In this document: positions 52,322-62,731 of the stretch, one piece after another | How positions within the stretch are numbered: the stretch's first letter is position 1 | Layout of the letters: each line of letters opens with the position of its first letter | NCBI RefSeq assembly: GCF_036379515.1 | Contig: NZ_DASVGN010000008.1 | Location: forward strand, 1 to 64,000 | Direction: 5' to 3' | DNA: 64,000 nucleotides | Source of the DNA: Castellaniella sp036379515 | GTDB taxonomy: Bacteria > Pseudomonadota > Gammaproteobacteria > Burkholderiales > Burkholderiaceae_B | The notes under the pieces: generated by a model | What the model was told of the DNA's origin: nothing | The model's input: the letters and a program-made list of their open reading frames with translations, nothing else | Databases searched by the model: none | Program-made: the position numbers and the translations under genes

Positions 52322-53112
52322 CCGATATCCTCAGCACCATTCTGGAAACCAAGCGCACCGAAATCATTGCCGCGCGCCAGATGCGCAGCGAAGCCGATCT
52401 GCTGCGCGAGGCCAAGAGCCGCAAGGACATCCGGGGGTTCGCACGCGCCATCGAAGACAAGATCGCACAGGGCAAGCCTGCCGTGATTGCCGAGATCAAG
52501 AAGGCATCACCGTCCAAGGGCGTGATCCGCCCCGATTTCAATCCCGCCGACATCGCGGCAAGCTACGCTTGCCACGGTGCCACCTGCCTGTCAGTGCTCA
52601 CCGACGTGCAGTACTTCCAGGGGGGGTACGACCACTTGCGCCAGGCGCGCGCAGCCTGCAGCCTGCCCGTGCTGCGCAAAGATTTCATGATCGACCCCTA
52701 CCAGGTCATCCACGCGCGGGCTCTGGGCGCCGATTGCGTGCTGCTCATTGCCGCTGCACTCACGGGCCCGCAGTTGCAAGAACTCGAAGCGGTCGCGCAG
52801 GAACTGGGCATGGACGTACTGGTCGAGATTCACGATCGCAGCGAACTGGACGTGGCCCTCACCTTGCAGACACCGCTTCTGGGCATCAACAACCGCAACC
52901 TGCGCACCTTCGAGACCCGGCTCGAGACCACGCTCTCCATGCTGGCCGAGCTGCCTGCAGACAAGCGCGTGGTCACAGAAAGCGGCATTCTCGCACCCGC
53001 TGATGCGGATCGCATGCGCGAGCACGGGGTGCAAGCCTTCCTGGTAGGCGAGGCATTCATGCGCGCAAAAGACCCTGGCGTGGCCCTGCACGAGCTGTTC
53101 TTCGCCCGTTGA
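52318..53112 (+). CDS. trpC: Indole-3-glycerol phosphate synthase
   Basis: TrpC closes the indole ring, giving indole-3-glycerol phosphate. The 264-residue TIM barrel has IAEIKKASPSKGVI with catalytic Lys residues near 61-62, VLRKDFMIDPYQV, LVEIHDRSELDVAL, GINNRNLRTFE and VTESGI. It is a monofunctional form, not fused to TrpF. trpF, trpB and trpA are not in the window. The aromatic amino-acid permease gene follows after 26 bases. Confidence 0.97.
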   Translation: MTDILSTILETKRTEIIAARQMRSEADLLREAKSRKDIRGFARAIEDKIAQGKPAVIAEIKKASPSKGVIRPDFNPADIAASYACHGATCLSVLTDVQYFQGGYDHLRQARAACSLPVLRKDFMIDPYQVIHARALGADCVLLIAAALTGPQLQELEAVAQELGMDVLVEIHDRSELDVALTLQTPLLGINNRNLRTFETRLETTLSMLAELPADKRVVTESGILAPADADRMREHGVQAFLVGEAFMRAKDPGVALHELFFAR

Positions 53113-53138
53113 GTCCCTACCTCCCTGTACCTAGATCC

Positions 53139-54491
53139 ATGACCTCCTCGCATCCCGAGGCGCTTTCGCGCAGCCTCAAGAACCGTCACATCCAGATGAT
53201 TGCGCTCGGCGGCGCGATCGGCACCGGCCTGTTCTATGGGTCGGCGGCCTCCATTCAGTTGGTCGGGCCTGGCATCATCCTGTCCTACCTGATCGGCGGG
53301 CTGGCCATCTATCTCATCATGCGGATGCTGGGCGAGATGTCCACCGAAGAGCCGGTCGCCGGCGCCTTCAGCTATTTCGCGTACCGATACTGGGGCGGAT
53401 TCGCAGGTTTTCTGTCAGGCTGGAATTACTGGCTGCTGTACGTGCTGGTGAGCATGGCAGAACTATCGGTGGTGGGCATCTACGTCAGCTACTGGCTACC
53501 CGATTTCCCCTCGTGGGCCAGTGCTCTGATCGTCCTCGTGGCGGTCACGCTGCTCAATCTGCTCAACGTACGGTCTTATGGCGAGAGCGAGTTCTGGCTC
53601 GCGCTTCTCAAGATTGCGGCCATCATCGGGATGATTCTGCTTGGACTGATCCTGATCGTGGCCGGCGTGGATCACAAGGCAGCCGGGCTTTCCAACCTGT
53701 GGGCCCACGGTGGATTCTTGCCCAATGGGGTTCATGGTCTGCTGCTGTCACTGGTGGTGGTGATGTTTTCGTTTGGTGGTACCGAGCTGATCGGTATCAC
53801 GGCAGGCGAAGCGGACAATCCGCGCCACAGTATCCCGCGGGCGATCAACCAGGTGATCTGGCGCATCCTGATCTTCTACATCGGGGCGCTGGCCGTGTTG
53901 GTGATCCTGTACCCCTGGAACGAGATCGGCACACAGGGTTCGCCTTTCGTGCTGATCTTTTCGCGGCTCGGCATCCCGGCGGCACCCGACATTCTGAATC
54001 TGGTGGTGCTCACTGCTGCAATTTCGGTTTACAACAGCGGCATGTACAGTAACGGCCGCATGCTCTACAGCCTGGCCGAGCAAGGCAATGCGCCGCGCGT
54101 CTTTCTGCGCCTGAGCGCGCGGCACGTGCCCTGGGTGGGAGTGCTGTTTTCATCGGCCTGCACGTTGGGGATCGTGATCATCAATTTTCTGGTGCCCAAG
54201 GGCGCGTTCATGCAGGTGATGGCGGTGGCCACGGCCGCGGCAGCACTGACGTGGCTGATGATCGTACTGGTGCATTTGAGGTTTCGGCAGGCGCACGAGC
54301 GTTCAGCCCTGCATTTTGCGTCGCCGTGGTACCCGTGGGCCAATTATCTGTGTGTCGCGTTCCTGCTGGGGGTGGTGGCGCTGATGACCCAGCTGGATGA
54401 CACCCGGGCGGCAGTGTACGTGCTGCCGGCGTGGGTGGTGGTGCTTTACGCGGGGTACCGAATGCGGGGTAATAGGATCAACGCATTCTAG
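53139..54491 (+). CDS. AroP-like aromatic amino-acid permease (APC family)
   Basis: A 450-residue inner-membrane symporter with about 12 spans. It shows the APC opening HIQMIALGGAIGTGLFYGSA, MLGEMSTEEPVAGAFSYFA, FSFGGTELIGITAGEADNP and SGMYSNGRMLYSLAEQG, as in AroP/PheP/CycA-type permeases. The ATG at 53139 is the first residue that fits; an earlier TTG at 53109 would overlap trpC. Proximity to trpC (26 bases) suggests tryptophan or another aromatic amino acid as substrate. Alanine/serine/proline transport is the main alternative. Confidence 0.88.
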   Translation: MTSSHPEALSRSLKNRHIQMIALGGAIGTGLFYGSAASIQLVGPGIILSYLIGGLAIYLIMRMLGEMSTEEPVAGAFSYFAYRYWGGFAGFLSGWNYWLLYVLVSMAELSVVGIYVSYWLPDFPSWASALIVLVAVTLLNLLNVRSYGESEFWLALLKIAAIIGMILLGLILIVAGVDHKAAGLSNLWAHGGFLPNGVHGLLLSLVVVMFSFGGTELIGITAGEADNPRHSIPRAINQVIWRILIFYIGALAVLVILYPWNEIGTQGSPFVLIFSRLGIPAAPDILNLVVLTAAISVYNSGMYSNGRMLYSLAEQGNAPRVFLRLSARHVPWVGVLFSSACTLGIVIINFLVPKGAFMQVMAVATAAAALTWLMIVLVHLRFRQAHERSALHFASPWYPWANYLCVAFLLGVVALMTQLDDTRAAVYVLPAWVVVLYAGYRMRGNRINAF

Positions 54492-54546
54492 TCCCACGCC
54501 TATGCAACCTGCAGTTGAGGTGCAGAGGACTTGGCCGCCGCGCAAG

Positions 54547-54574
54547 AAAAAGGCGCCCCAATGAGCGCCTTTTT
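54547..54574. terminator. Bidirectional terminator between the permease and atpC
   Basis: AAAAAGGCGC is present as AAAAAGGCGC/GCGCCTTTTT arms (54547-54556 and 54565-54574) with loop CCCAATGA. The A and T runs give a U-tract in both directions, so it can end both the permease transcript and the atp operon. Confidence 0.88.
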
Positions 54575-54590
54575 CTCAAGCCAGGACCAC

Positions 54591-55016
54591 CTAATGCGAA
54601 GTCCGCTTGTGACTGAACTTGCGCGCGGCTTCTGCCTGAGCTGCCAACATCGCGAGCTCGGCTTCGACCACGGCGATGTCCGCCTTTTCCTTCGTGTTGC
54701 GCAGAGCCTCTTCGGCCCGGTCACGCGCAGCGATTGCCTTGGCCTCATCCAGATCTTCAGCCCGGATTGCCGTATCGGACAACACCGTCACCGCATGCGG
54801 CTGAACCTCGAGGATGCCGCCTGCCACGAAAATGTGCTGCTCCGTGCCGTCTGCCTGCTTCACCTTCAGCGTCCCCGGACGAATCCGGGAAATCAGCGGC
54901 GTATGCCCCGGCAGAATGCCAAGGTCGCCCGATTCGCCCGGCAGGGCGACAAACGTCGCCTCGCCACTGAAGATCGAGGCCTCCGCGCTGACCACATCAA
55001 TTTGCAGAGTCGCCAT
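54591..55016 (-). CDS. atpC: ATP synthase epsilon subunit
   Basis: Epsilon is the small rotor subunit that couples gamma to the c-ring and inhibits wasteful ATP hydrolysis. The 141-residue protein has the N-terminal beta-sandwich (VVSAEASIFSGEATFVALPG, GDLGILPGHTPLISRI) and a C-terminal helical pair from about 90. It is the last gene of the atp operon, nine bases behind atpD, followed by a strong terminator. Confidence 0.96.
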   Translation of the reverse strand: MATLQIDVVSAEASIFSGEATFVALPGESGDLGILPGHTPLISRIRPGTLKVKQADGTEQHIFVAGGILEVQPHAVTVLSDTAIRAEDLDEAKAIAARDRAEEALRNTKEKADIAVVEAELAMLAAQAEAARKFSHKRTSH

Positions 55017-55025
55017 GTCGTCTCC

Positions 55026-56447
55026 TTATTGGATCGTCTTGGCCTTCTCGAAGGCCTCGTCGATCGTTCCGACCATATAGAACGCCTGCTCGGGGAGTGC
55101 ATCGCACTCGCCTTCCACGATCATCTTGAAGCCGCGCAGCGTTTCCGACAGCGGCACGTATTTGCCAGGCGAACCCGTGAAGACTTCGGCCACGTGGAAC
55201 GGCTGCGACAGGAAGCGCTGGATCTTGCGAGCACGGGCCACAGCCTGCTTGTCTTCGGGAGACAGCTCGTCCATGCCCAGAATCGCGATAATGTCGCGCA
55301 GTTCTTTGTAGCGTTGCAGCGTTTGCTGTACCGCGCGGGCAATGTTGTAGTGCTCTTCACCCACGATCTGCGGGTCGAGCTGACGGCTGGTCGAATCCAG
55401 CGGGTCCACGGCCGGGTAGATCCCCAGGGCGGCGATGTCACGCGACAACACCACGGTGGAATCCAGGTGCAGGAAGGTCGTGGCGGGCGACGGGTCGGTC
55501 AAGTCGTCAGCAGGCACATACACGGCTTGAATGGACGTGATGGAACCCGTCTTGGTGGACGTGATCCGCTCTTGCAGCTTGCCCATTTCTTCGGCGAGCG
55601 TCGGCTGATAGCCCACGGCCGAAGGCATGCGGCCCAGCAGTGCGGACACTTCGGTACCGGCCAGGGTATAGCGGTAGATGTTGTCCACGAAGAACAGCAC
55701 GTCGCGGCCTTCGTCACGGAAGCTCTCGGCCATCGTCAGGCCCGACAGGGCCACGCGCAGACGGTTCCCGGGGGGCTCGTTCATCTGACCGAACACCATG
55801 GCCACCTTGGACTCGGCCAGATTGTCCAGCTTGATGACACCCGCATCGGACATTTCATGGTAGAAGTCATTGCCTTCACGGGTACGCTCACCCACACCGG
55901 CAAACACTGACAAGCCGCTGTGCGCCTTGGCGATGTTGTTGATGAGCTCCAGCATGTTCACGGTCTTGCCCACACCGGCACCACCGAACAGACCCACCTT
56001 GCCGCCCTTGGCGAACGGGCAGACCAGGTCGATCACCTTGATGCCGGTTTCGAGCAGCTCGACCGAAGGCGAAAGCTCGTCGAACTTGGGCGCGTGCTGG
56101 TGAATCGAACGCGTTTCTTTCGATTCGATGGGGCCGCGCTCGTCGACCGGGCGACCGAGCACGTCCATGATGCGGCCCAATGTGCCGGGACCGACGGGCA
56201 CCGAGATCGGCGCGCCGGAATTGTTCACGGCCATGCCGCGACGCAAGCCGTCGGACGAGCCCATGGCAATGGTCCGCACCACGCCGTCGCCCAGCTGCTG
56301 TTGCACTTCGAAGGTCAGACCCTTTTCTGCGTAGGCAGAGGTGTCGTCCGCCAGATGGAGCGCGTCGTAGATGTTGGGGATGCTGTCGCGGGGAAACTGA
56401 ATATCCACCACGGCGCCGATGCACTGAACGATGGTTCCGTTGCTCAT
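55026..56447 (-). CDS. atpD: ATP synthase beta subunit
   Basis: Beta carries the catalytic sites of F1. The 473 residues include the P-loop GGAGVGKT at 155-162, GVGERTREGNDFYHEM with the catalytic Glu, the NEPPG segment and ALLGRMPSAVGYQPTLA. Length and sequence are typical. It lies between atpG (42 bases) and atpC. Its strong codon bias opens long shadow frames on the other strand that are not genes. Confidence 0.99.
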   Translation of the reverse strand: MSNGTIVQCIGAVVDIQFPRDSIPNIYDALHLADDTSAYAEKGLTFEVQQQLGDGVVRTIAMGSSDGLRRGMAVNNSGAPISVPVGPGTLGRIMDVLGRPVDERGPIESKETRSIHQHAPKFDELSPSVELLETGIKVIDLVCPFAKGGKVGLFGGAGVGKTVNMLELINNIAKAHSGLSVFAGVGERTREGNDFYHEMSDAGVIKLDNLAESKVAMVFGQMNEPPGNRLRVALSGLTMAESFRDEGRDVLFFVDNIYRYTLAGTEVSALLGRMPSAVGYQPTLAEEMGKLQERITSTKTGSITSIQAVYVPADDLTDPSPATTFLHLDSTVVLSRDIAALGIYPAVDPLDSTSRQLDPQIVGEEHYNIARAVQQTLQRYKELRDIIAILGMDELSPEDKQAVARARKIQRFLSQPFHVAEVFTGSPGKYVPLSETLRGFKMIVEGECDALPEQAFYMVGTIDEAFEKAKTIQ

Positions 56448-56489
56448 GTTTAGTCCTATAAATACTGGGTTTGCCGGTGCTTGCGTCGA

Positions 56490-57389
56490 TCAGACCGCGG
56501 CAGCTCCGCCCACGATTTCCGAAATTTCTTTGGTGATGGCCGCCTGCCGCGTCTTGTTGTAGACGAGCTGCAAGTCACCGATGACCTTCTTGGCGTTGTC
56601 CGACGCCGACTTCATGGCAACCATCCGCGCCGACTGTTCGCTCGCCATGTTTTCTGCCACCGCCTGATAAATCAGGCCCTCGACATAGCGCATCAGCAGA
56701 TCGTCGATGACGGTCTTGGCGTCAGGCTCGTACAGGTAATCCCAGCCGTAGGTGGTTTCCAACTCTTCAGCCGGTTGCGCATCCGTCTGGAACGGATCTT
56801 CCAGATCGGAGGGCAACGGCAACAGTCGCACGAAAGTCGGGTCCTGGTGCATGGTGTTGACGAACCGGCTGGAAGCCAGATACACCGCATCCACCTTGCC
56901 ATTGAGGTAGTCGTCGATCTGGGCCTTGATCGCGCCGATGAGGCGCTCGAGATTCGGCGCGTCGCCCAGTTGCACTTCGGACGACACGACCTTGGCACCC
57001 AGGCGCGTGAGCAAGCCCAAGCCCTTGGTACCCAATGCCGTGGCCTGCACCTTGATGCCTTCGTGCTCGAACTCTTTGATCTTCGCCAGCACCAGCCGCG
57101 AGATATTGGTGTTCAAACCACCGCACAAGCCTTTATCGGTCGTGACCAGAATGATGCCTACAGCCGACAGTTTGCCGCGTTCCACCATGTACGGGTGAGT
57201 GTAATCCGGGTTCGCTTGCATCAGGTGCGAGGCAATGGCGCGTACCCGAGTGGCATACGGACGGCCCGCCCGCATGCGATCCTGCGCCTTGCGCATTTTC
57301 GATGCGGCGACCATTTCCATCGCCTTGGTGATCTTGCGCGTGTTCTGCACGCTTTTGATCTTGGTTCGAATTTCCTTGATTCCGGCCAT
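56490..57389 (-). CDS. atpG: ATP synthase gamma subunit
   Basis: Gamma is the central rotating shaft of F1. The 299-residue product starts AGIKEIRTKIKSVQNTRKIT and ends in the mirrored helix with the block TRQAAITKEISEIVGGAAAV; these two helices form the coiled coil. A conserved TDKGLCGGLN motif lies near residue 90. It is 52 bases behind atpA and 42 ahead of atpD. Confidence 0.98.
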   Translation of the reverse strand: MAGIKEIRTKIKSVQNTRKITKAMEMVAASKMRKAQDRMRAGRPYATRVRAIASHLMQANPDYTHPYMVERGKLSAVGIILVTTDKGLCGGLNTNISRLVLAKIKEFEHEGIKVQATALGTKGLGLLTRLGAKVVSSEVQLGDAPNLERLIGAIKAQIDDYLNGKVDAVYLASSRFVNTMHQDPTFVRLLPLPSDLEDPFQTDAQPAEELETTYGWDYLYEPDAKTVIDDLLMRYVEGLIYQAVAENMASEQSARMVAMKSASDNAKKVIGDLQLVYNKTRQAAITKEISEIVGGAAAV

Positions 57390-57441
57390 TCCACTATTCC
57401 CTTAGAGCTGACCGGGGTGCATGCCGCACCCCGATGGCGAC

Positions 57442-58983
<1,542 letters not shown>

Positions 58984-59013
58984 GGTAAGACTCCTGGAAT
59001 CCTGTTGACTGGC

Positions 59014-59553
59014 TCATGCGGCCAGCGTGTCGCGCAGGTGGGCCAGACGGGCCTGCACGGAAGTGTCGAGCACATAGTCACCCACGGTGACACGAACCCC
59101 GCCAATGAGCTCGGGATCGACCGTCACTTGAGACTTGAGCGTGAGACCAAACTTGTGTTCCAGCCCCTTGAGCAAATCGGCCACTTGAGCGTCATCCATC
59201 GGGAAGGCGCTGGTAATACGCGCCAGCGCCGTGCCTTCGTGCCGGTTGCGCAGAAGCTCGAACTGTTCGGCGATCTGCGGCAGCGCATGAACCCGATCGT
59301 TCTCGACCACCAGCGCGATCAAGTTGGTCACTGGCCCGGGGAGCTCTTGAGGGATCAGCCCCGTCAGAAGCTGAATGCGTTGCGTCTCGGACAAACGCGG
59401 GTCGCCCATGGCCTCCAGGACGTCGTCCTGGCTCGACACCTGAGCGAGCAGCGACATCAGCTCGGACCAGTATTCGAGCCCGCGCGCATCGTTGAGCACG
59501 GATTCGAACAGGGCCTCGGCATAAGGTCGCGCGATAGTAGACAATTCAGCCAT
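59014..59553 (-). CDS. atpH: ATP synthase delta subunit
   Basis: Delta links the peripheral stalk (b subunits) to the top of F1. The 179-residue protein begins AELSTIARPYAEALFES, the standard opening, with the helical N-domain to about 105 and the C-terminal VDPELIGGVRVTVGDYVLDTSV block. It is 13 bases behind atpF. Confidence 0.96.
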   Translation of the reverse strand: MAELSTIARPYAEALFESVLNDARGLEYWSELMSLLAQVSSQDDVLEAMGDPRLSETQRIQLLTGLIPQELPGPVTNLIALVVENDRVHALPQIAEQFELLRNRHEGTALARITSAFPMDDAQVADLLKGLEHKFGLTLKSQVTVDPELIGGVRVTVGDYVLDTSVQARLAHLRDTLAA

Positions 59554-59566
59554 GACTCACCCGGGT

Positions 59567-60037
59567 TCAGAGTTGCGCCTTGAGCTGGTCGAGCAGCTCG
59601 GCATGGGTCCGTGCATCGACTTCGCGACGCAGGATCTGCTCGGCACCCTTCACAGCCAGCACGGCCACTTCGGCACGCAAGGTTTCGCGCGCACGTTGGA
59701 CTTCTTGTGCAGCATCTTGACGGGCCTGAGCCACGATGCGGGCCTTTTCGGCTTCGGCTTCGCGGCGTGCTTCATCGATGAGCATGGCGGCCTGCTTTTC
59801 GGCCTCGGCCAGACGCGCATGGTTATCGGTCTTGGAGGCAGCCTCCATGAGGCCCACGCGCTGTTGCGCCTGCGCCAGATCGGCCTTGCCCTTTTCGGCA
59901 GCGGCCAGACCGTCGGCGATTTTTTGCCGCCGATCATCGATGGCCTTCGTCATGGGTGGCCAGATGAATTTCATCGTGAACCAACCCAGAACGAAAAACA
60001 CGATCATCTGGAAAAAGAGAGTCGCGTTTAAATTCAC
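59567..60037 (-). CDS. atpF: ATP synthase b subunit
   Basis: The b subunit is the peripheral stator stalk. The 156 residues have one N-terminal membrane span (LFFQMIVFFVLGWFTMKFIW at about 7-26) and a long Ala/Glu/Lys-rich helix forming the dimeric coiled coil. Length equals the E. coli protein. It is separated from atpE by a 125-base gap that includes a hairpin. Confidence 0.97.
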   Translation of the reverse strand: MNLNATLFFQMIVFFVLGWFTMKFIWPPMTKAIDDRRQKIADGLAAAEKGKADLAQAQQRVGLMEAASKTDNHARLAEAEKQAAMLIDEARREAEAEKARIVAQARQDAAQEVQRARETLRAEVAVLAVKGAEQILRREVDARTHAELLDQLKAQL

Positions 60038-60061
60038 GGTCGTTTCCTAAGTTACCCACTT

Positions 60062-60088
60062 GTGCCCTGCAGCAAGCCTGCAAGGCAC
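60062..60088. other. Hairpin in the atpE-atpF gap
   Basis: GTGCC-C-TGCA (60062-60071) pairs with TGCA-A-GGCAC (60079-60088), one mismatch, loop GCAAGCC. It lies between atpE and atpF in the otherwise compact operon. Without a T-run it is more likely an mRNA-processing or stability element than a terminator. Confidence 0.4.
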
Positions 60089-60162
60089 CAAACCTGACCT
60101 GTCCGCCTCAGGGACGGAAGGCCCCTGACCTGCCGCAGTTGCCTGCACAGGCCTACGCAACA

Positions 60163-60405
60163 TCAACCGACGAACGGGTTGGCGAACGCGAACAGCATGG
60201 CCAGGCCCACGCCGATCAGGAAGGCGGCGTCGATCAGGCCCACCAGCAGGAACATCTTGGTTTGCAAGGTGTTCATCAGTTCGGGTTGACGAGCCGAAGC
60301 TTCGAGGTATTTGCCACCCATCAGACCGATGCCCAGGCAGGCGCCAATGGCACCCAGACCAATAATCAGACCGCAAGCCAGAGCAACGAATGCAACGTTG
60401 GTCAT
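60163..60405 (-). CDS. atpE: ATP synthase c subunit
   Basis: The c subunit forms the proton-driven rotor ring. The 80-residue hairpin has two membrane helices and the polar loop ARQPEL at 38-43. The ion-binding carboxylate is Asp59 in LIDAAFLIG. The sodium-binding Gln/Glu-Ser pattern of Na+ enzymes is not present, so it is proton-coupled. It is flanked on both sides by longer gaps with hairpins, consistent with the higher copy number needed for this subunit. Confidence 0.98.
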   Translation of the reverse strand: MTNVAFVALACGLIIGLGAIGACLGIGLMGGKYLEASARQPELMNTLQTKMFLLVGLIDAAFLIGVGLAMLFAFANPFVG

Positions 60406-60480
60406 AACAACTCCTTGGTAAGTAAACGTTGTTTAGTCGAAAAATCGAAAAACGGAATTCGGGGCAACCCCCGCGAGCCC

Positions 60481-60501
60481 GCCCGGGGCAAAGCCCCCGG
60501 C
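60481..60501. other. Hairpin in the atpB-atpE gap
   Basis: GCCCGGGGC (60481-60489) pairs with GCCCCCGGC (60493-60501) at eight of nine positions, loop AAA. It lies eight bases past the atpB stop on the transcript and 76 bases before atpE. Like the hairpin after atpE it has no U-tract. Confidence 0.4.
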
Positions 60502-60508
60502 AGAGTTT

Positions 60509-61387
60509 CTAGTGTCCTTCGTGAGCCAGGCCGATATACACCAGCGTCAGCATCATGAAGATATAAGCCTGCAGCAGCACGATCAGGATGTGGAAGATCG
60601 CCCACGCAGAGCCTGCCAGAATGTGCCCGACTGCCAGGCCCATGCTGGTGCCGTTGAACCCGGTCCAGGCACCGCCCAGCAGTGCAATCAGGAGGAACAG
60701 CAGTTCACCGGCGTACATGTTGCCGAACAACCGCATGCCCAGCGACACGCACTTGGCTACGTATTCGATGATGTTCAGCAAGAAATTGAAGGGTGCCAGC
60801 ACGATGGCCCCCACTCCATGCGCATGGAACGGCGCCGTGAAGAGTTCTTTGGCCCAACCGCTGAAATGCTTGATCTTCACACCGTAGTACAGCATGAGTA
60901 CCAGCACGCCCAGGGACATGCCCATGGGCACGTTCAGGTCGGCGGTCGGCAGAATGCGGTGATAATACAGTGGGTCGCCGTGCGTGGCGCCCAGCCCGGT
61001 GACACGGAAGATCGCACCCATGAGATCCACGGGGACGAGGTCCAGCGCGTTCATGAGAGAGATCCAGATGAAGATCGTCAGGGCCAGCGGCGCTGCGAAC
61101 TTGCGTGTGGTTTCGTTGGGGATGATGCTCTTGGCTTCTTCGGCAACCATGCCGGCCAGCATCTCGACGGCCATCTGGAAGCGGCCGGGGACGTCGGTGG
61201 TGGCACGACGAGATGCGCGCCACAGAAAATACAGGACGATGACGCCCGTCAGGATGGACCAGAACAGGGAGTCATAGTTGACGACGTTGAAGTTGACGAT
61301 ATGGTGCTGCGGATGCCCGAGGCTGTTCAGCTGCACCAGGTGGTGCTGAATGTATTCGGACTGCGGCGTCGAAACTGCGTCGGCCAT
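60509..61387 (-). CDS. atpB: ATP synthase a subunit
   Basis: The a subunit forms the two proton half-channels against the c-ring. The 292-residue membrane protein has five or six spans and the essential Arg in CVSLGMRLFGNMYAGELLF. The ATG at 61387 with AAGGG upstream is preferred over a TTG five codons earlier. It follows atpI by 26 bases. Confidence 0.96.
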   Translation of the reverse strand: MADAVSTPQSEYIQHHLVQLNSLGHPQHHIVNFNVVNYDSLFWSILTGVIVLYFLWRASRRATTDVPGRFQMAVEMLAGMVAEEAKSIIPNETTRKFAAPLALTIFIWISLMNALDLVPVDLMGAIFRVTGLGATHGDPLYYHRILPTADLNVPMGMSLGVLVLMLYYGVKIKHFSGWAKELFTAPFHAHGVGAIVLAPFNFLLNIIEYVAKCVSLGMRLFGNMYAGELLFLLIALLGGAWTGFNGTSMGLAVGHILAGSAWAIFHILIVLLQAYIFMMLTLVYIGLAHEGH

Positions 61388-61413
61388 CGAAAAACCCTTC
61401 AAACGTAATCAAA

Positions 61414-61941
61414 TCACGGCAAGCGGCGCAACACGAGCAACACCACGTACCCTTTCATGACACCCAGCAAGCCCAGCAGGAAAGCCGGCCACACCAGCCA
61501 GGCCCCCCAGTGCCATGCCACCGCCACCACAATGAGCGCAGTGGCCAGCAGCTTCAGGGCCTCGCCCCAGAAAAATGCCAGCGACCCCGGGCGCTTCGGC
61601 CCCCAAAAACCCAGCAACAGCCGAAGCGCAAAGAGCGCGTTAGGCACAAAATAAGCAGCCGCCCCAATCAAGGCGGATGCCCCTGCATCAAATCCTGCAA
61701 ACCCCCAAGCTGCCAGCACCACCAGCAGCCCAACCACGGCTTGTGCTGCAAGGGCCTGAAAAAGCCCCCGCCGCGACCGCTTGGCAATACGCGTCCGGTC
61801 TGCGTCCGACAACACAAGCGTTGCAAATTCTGGGTTTGACGCCTGAGCATCAGGCACCAAGGCTTCGGCGTTTGCCGAGACTTCAGCACCAGATCCGTGG
61901 GTAGCCCTACTCCCCACTGCCGGGTTGTCAGAAGCGCCCAT
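61414..61941 (-). CDS. atpI: ATP synthase assembly protein AtpI
   Basis: AtpI is a small membrane protein that aids c-ring assembly. The 175-residue product has a polar N-terminal tail of about 60 residues, longer than in E. coli, and then four hydrophobic segments (LFQALAAQAVVGLLVVLAAW first). The block GAAAYFVPNALFALRLL is typical of the family. The ATG at 61941 is the first that follows the promoter at 62023-62051. It is the first gene of the atp operon. Confidence 0.9.
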   Translation of the reverse strand: MGASDNPAVGSRATHGSGAEVSANAEALVPDAQASNPEFATLVLSDADRTRIAKRSRRGLFQALAAQAVVGLLVVLAAWGFAGFDAGASALIGAAAYFVPNALFALRLLLGFWGPKRPGSLAFFWGEALKLLATALIVVAVAWHWGAWLVWPAFLLGLLGVMKGYVVLLVLRRLP

Positions 61942-62278
61942 GAAAATTACCCGTAAAGCCGCACGCTGCCACACAGACCGCCCGCCTACGCCAACATCAG
62001 CTATCGGCAGCCAAACCGTTTGATTATATCGGCTCTTGACGTGCCCACCAAGGGCCTGCAGATCAAAAGCGCACCATTTTAACCTAGATTTGCTCACGAT
62101 GTCCTGAGCCAAACAGGACAACCAAAATACCTACATCCTTTGGCCGATGCACCGGCCAATCGGATGAACATCCTAATTTGTCTGCCCTATGGGTATCAAC
62201 CGTACGGCCCCGTACCATGCTTTCCATGACGCATTGTCGCAATAAGCAACAAATCAATGCCTGGTTGGAGGAGTTGTC
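61942..62278. promoter_or_regulatory. Divergent intergenic region with the atp operon promoter
   Basis: On the minus strand a perfect -10 TATAAT (62023-62028) is 17 bases from a weak -35 TTGGTG (62046-62051), about 82 bases before atpI; this is the probable atp promoter. The remaining part toward csgE has no convincing promoter by eye, only GGAGGAG as the csgE ribosome binding site at about 62267-62273. No other gene is seen in this 337-base gap. Confidence 0.6.
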
Positions 62279-62731
62279 ATGAGATCCATCGGTCTCCGGT
62301 TGTTCAAGGTCAGCGTCTGCTGCGTGATGGTTTCAAGCGGCACGCCGTCCTTCGGGCAGCAGCCGACGAGTCCTGACGGGCTGGACCGTGGCCAGATCAA
62401 CAACGAGCCATTGCGGGGGCTGATGATCAACCGAACCATGACGGTCATGGGCTGGAATTTCTACAAGAGCTTTGCCGAAGTATGGCAAGCACTGTACCCC
62501 GACTCACAGGACAACCTGTCAGTGGTCGAGCGGCCCACCGCCCAATACGGTAGCGAAATCTGGATCAACACCATGAACCAAACAGTGTACCACACTTTCA
62601 TCTCCCCCACGCGTGCACGAGAGCGTGAAGAGAGCCGAAATGCCGCAGAAGTGGTGCACAACAACATCGACATCATCAACGCACAGCGCAAGCTCGCCCT
62701 GGATGTGGATCTGGGGCCCGAGGAGATGTAA
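62279..62731 (+). CDS. csgE: Curli secretion specificity factor CsgE
   Basis: CsgE is a periplasmic cap that selects curli subunits for the CsgG channel. The 150-residue precursor has a signal peptide ending near SFGQ (residue about 26). The mature part carries MINRTMTVMGWNFYKSFAEVW and VERPTAQYGSEIWI, characteristic of CsgE. GGAGGAG precedes the ATG. It is the first gene of csgE-csgF-csgG; the csgF start follows its stop without a gap. Confidence 0.93.
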   Translation: MRSIGLRLFKVSVCCVMVSSGTPSFGQQPTSPDGLDRGQINNEPLRGLMINRTMTVMGWNFYKSFAEVWQALYPDSQDNLSVVERPTAQYGSEIWINTMNQTVYHTFISPTRAREREESRNAAEVVHNNIDIINAQRKLALDVDLGPEEM

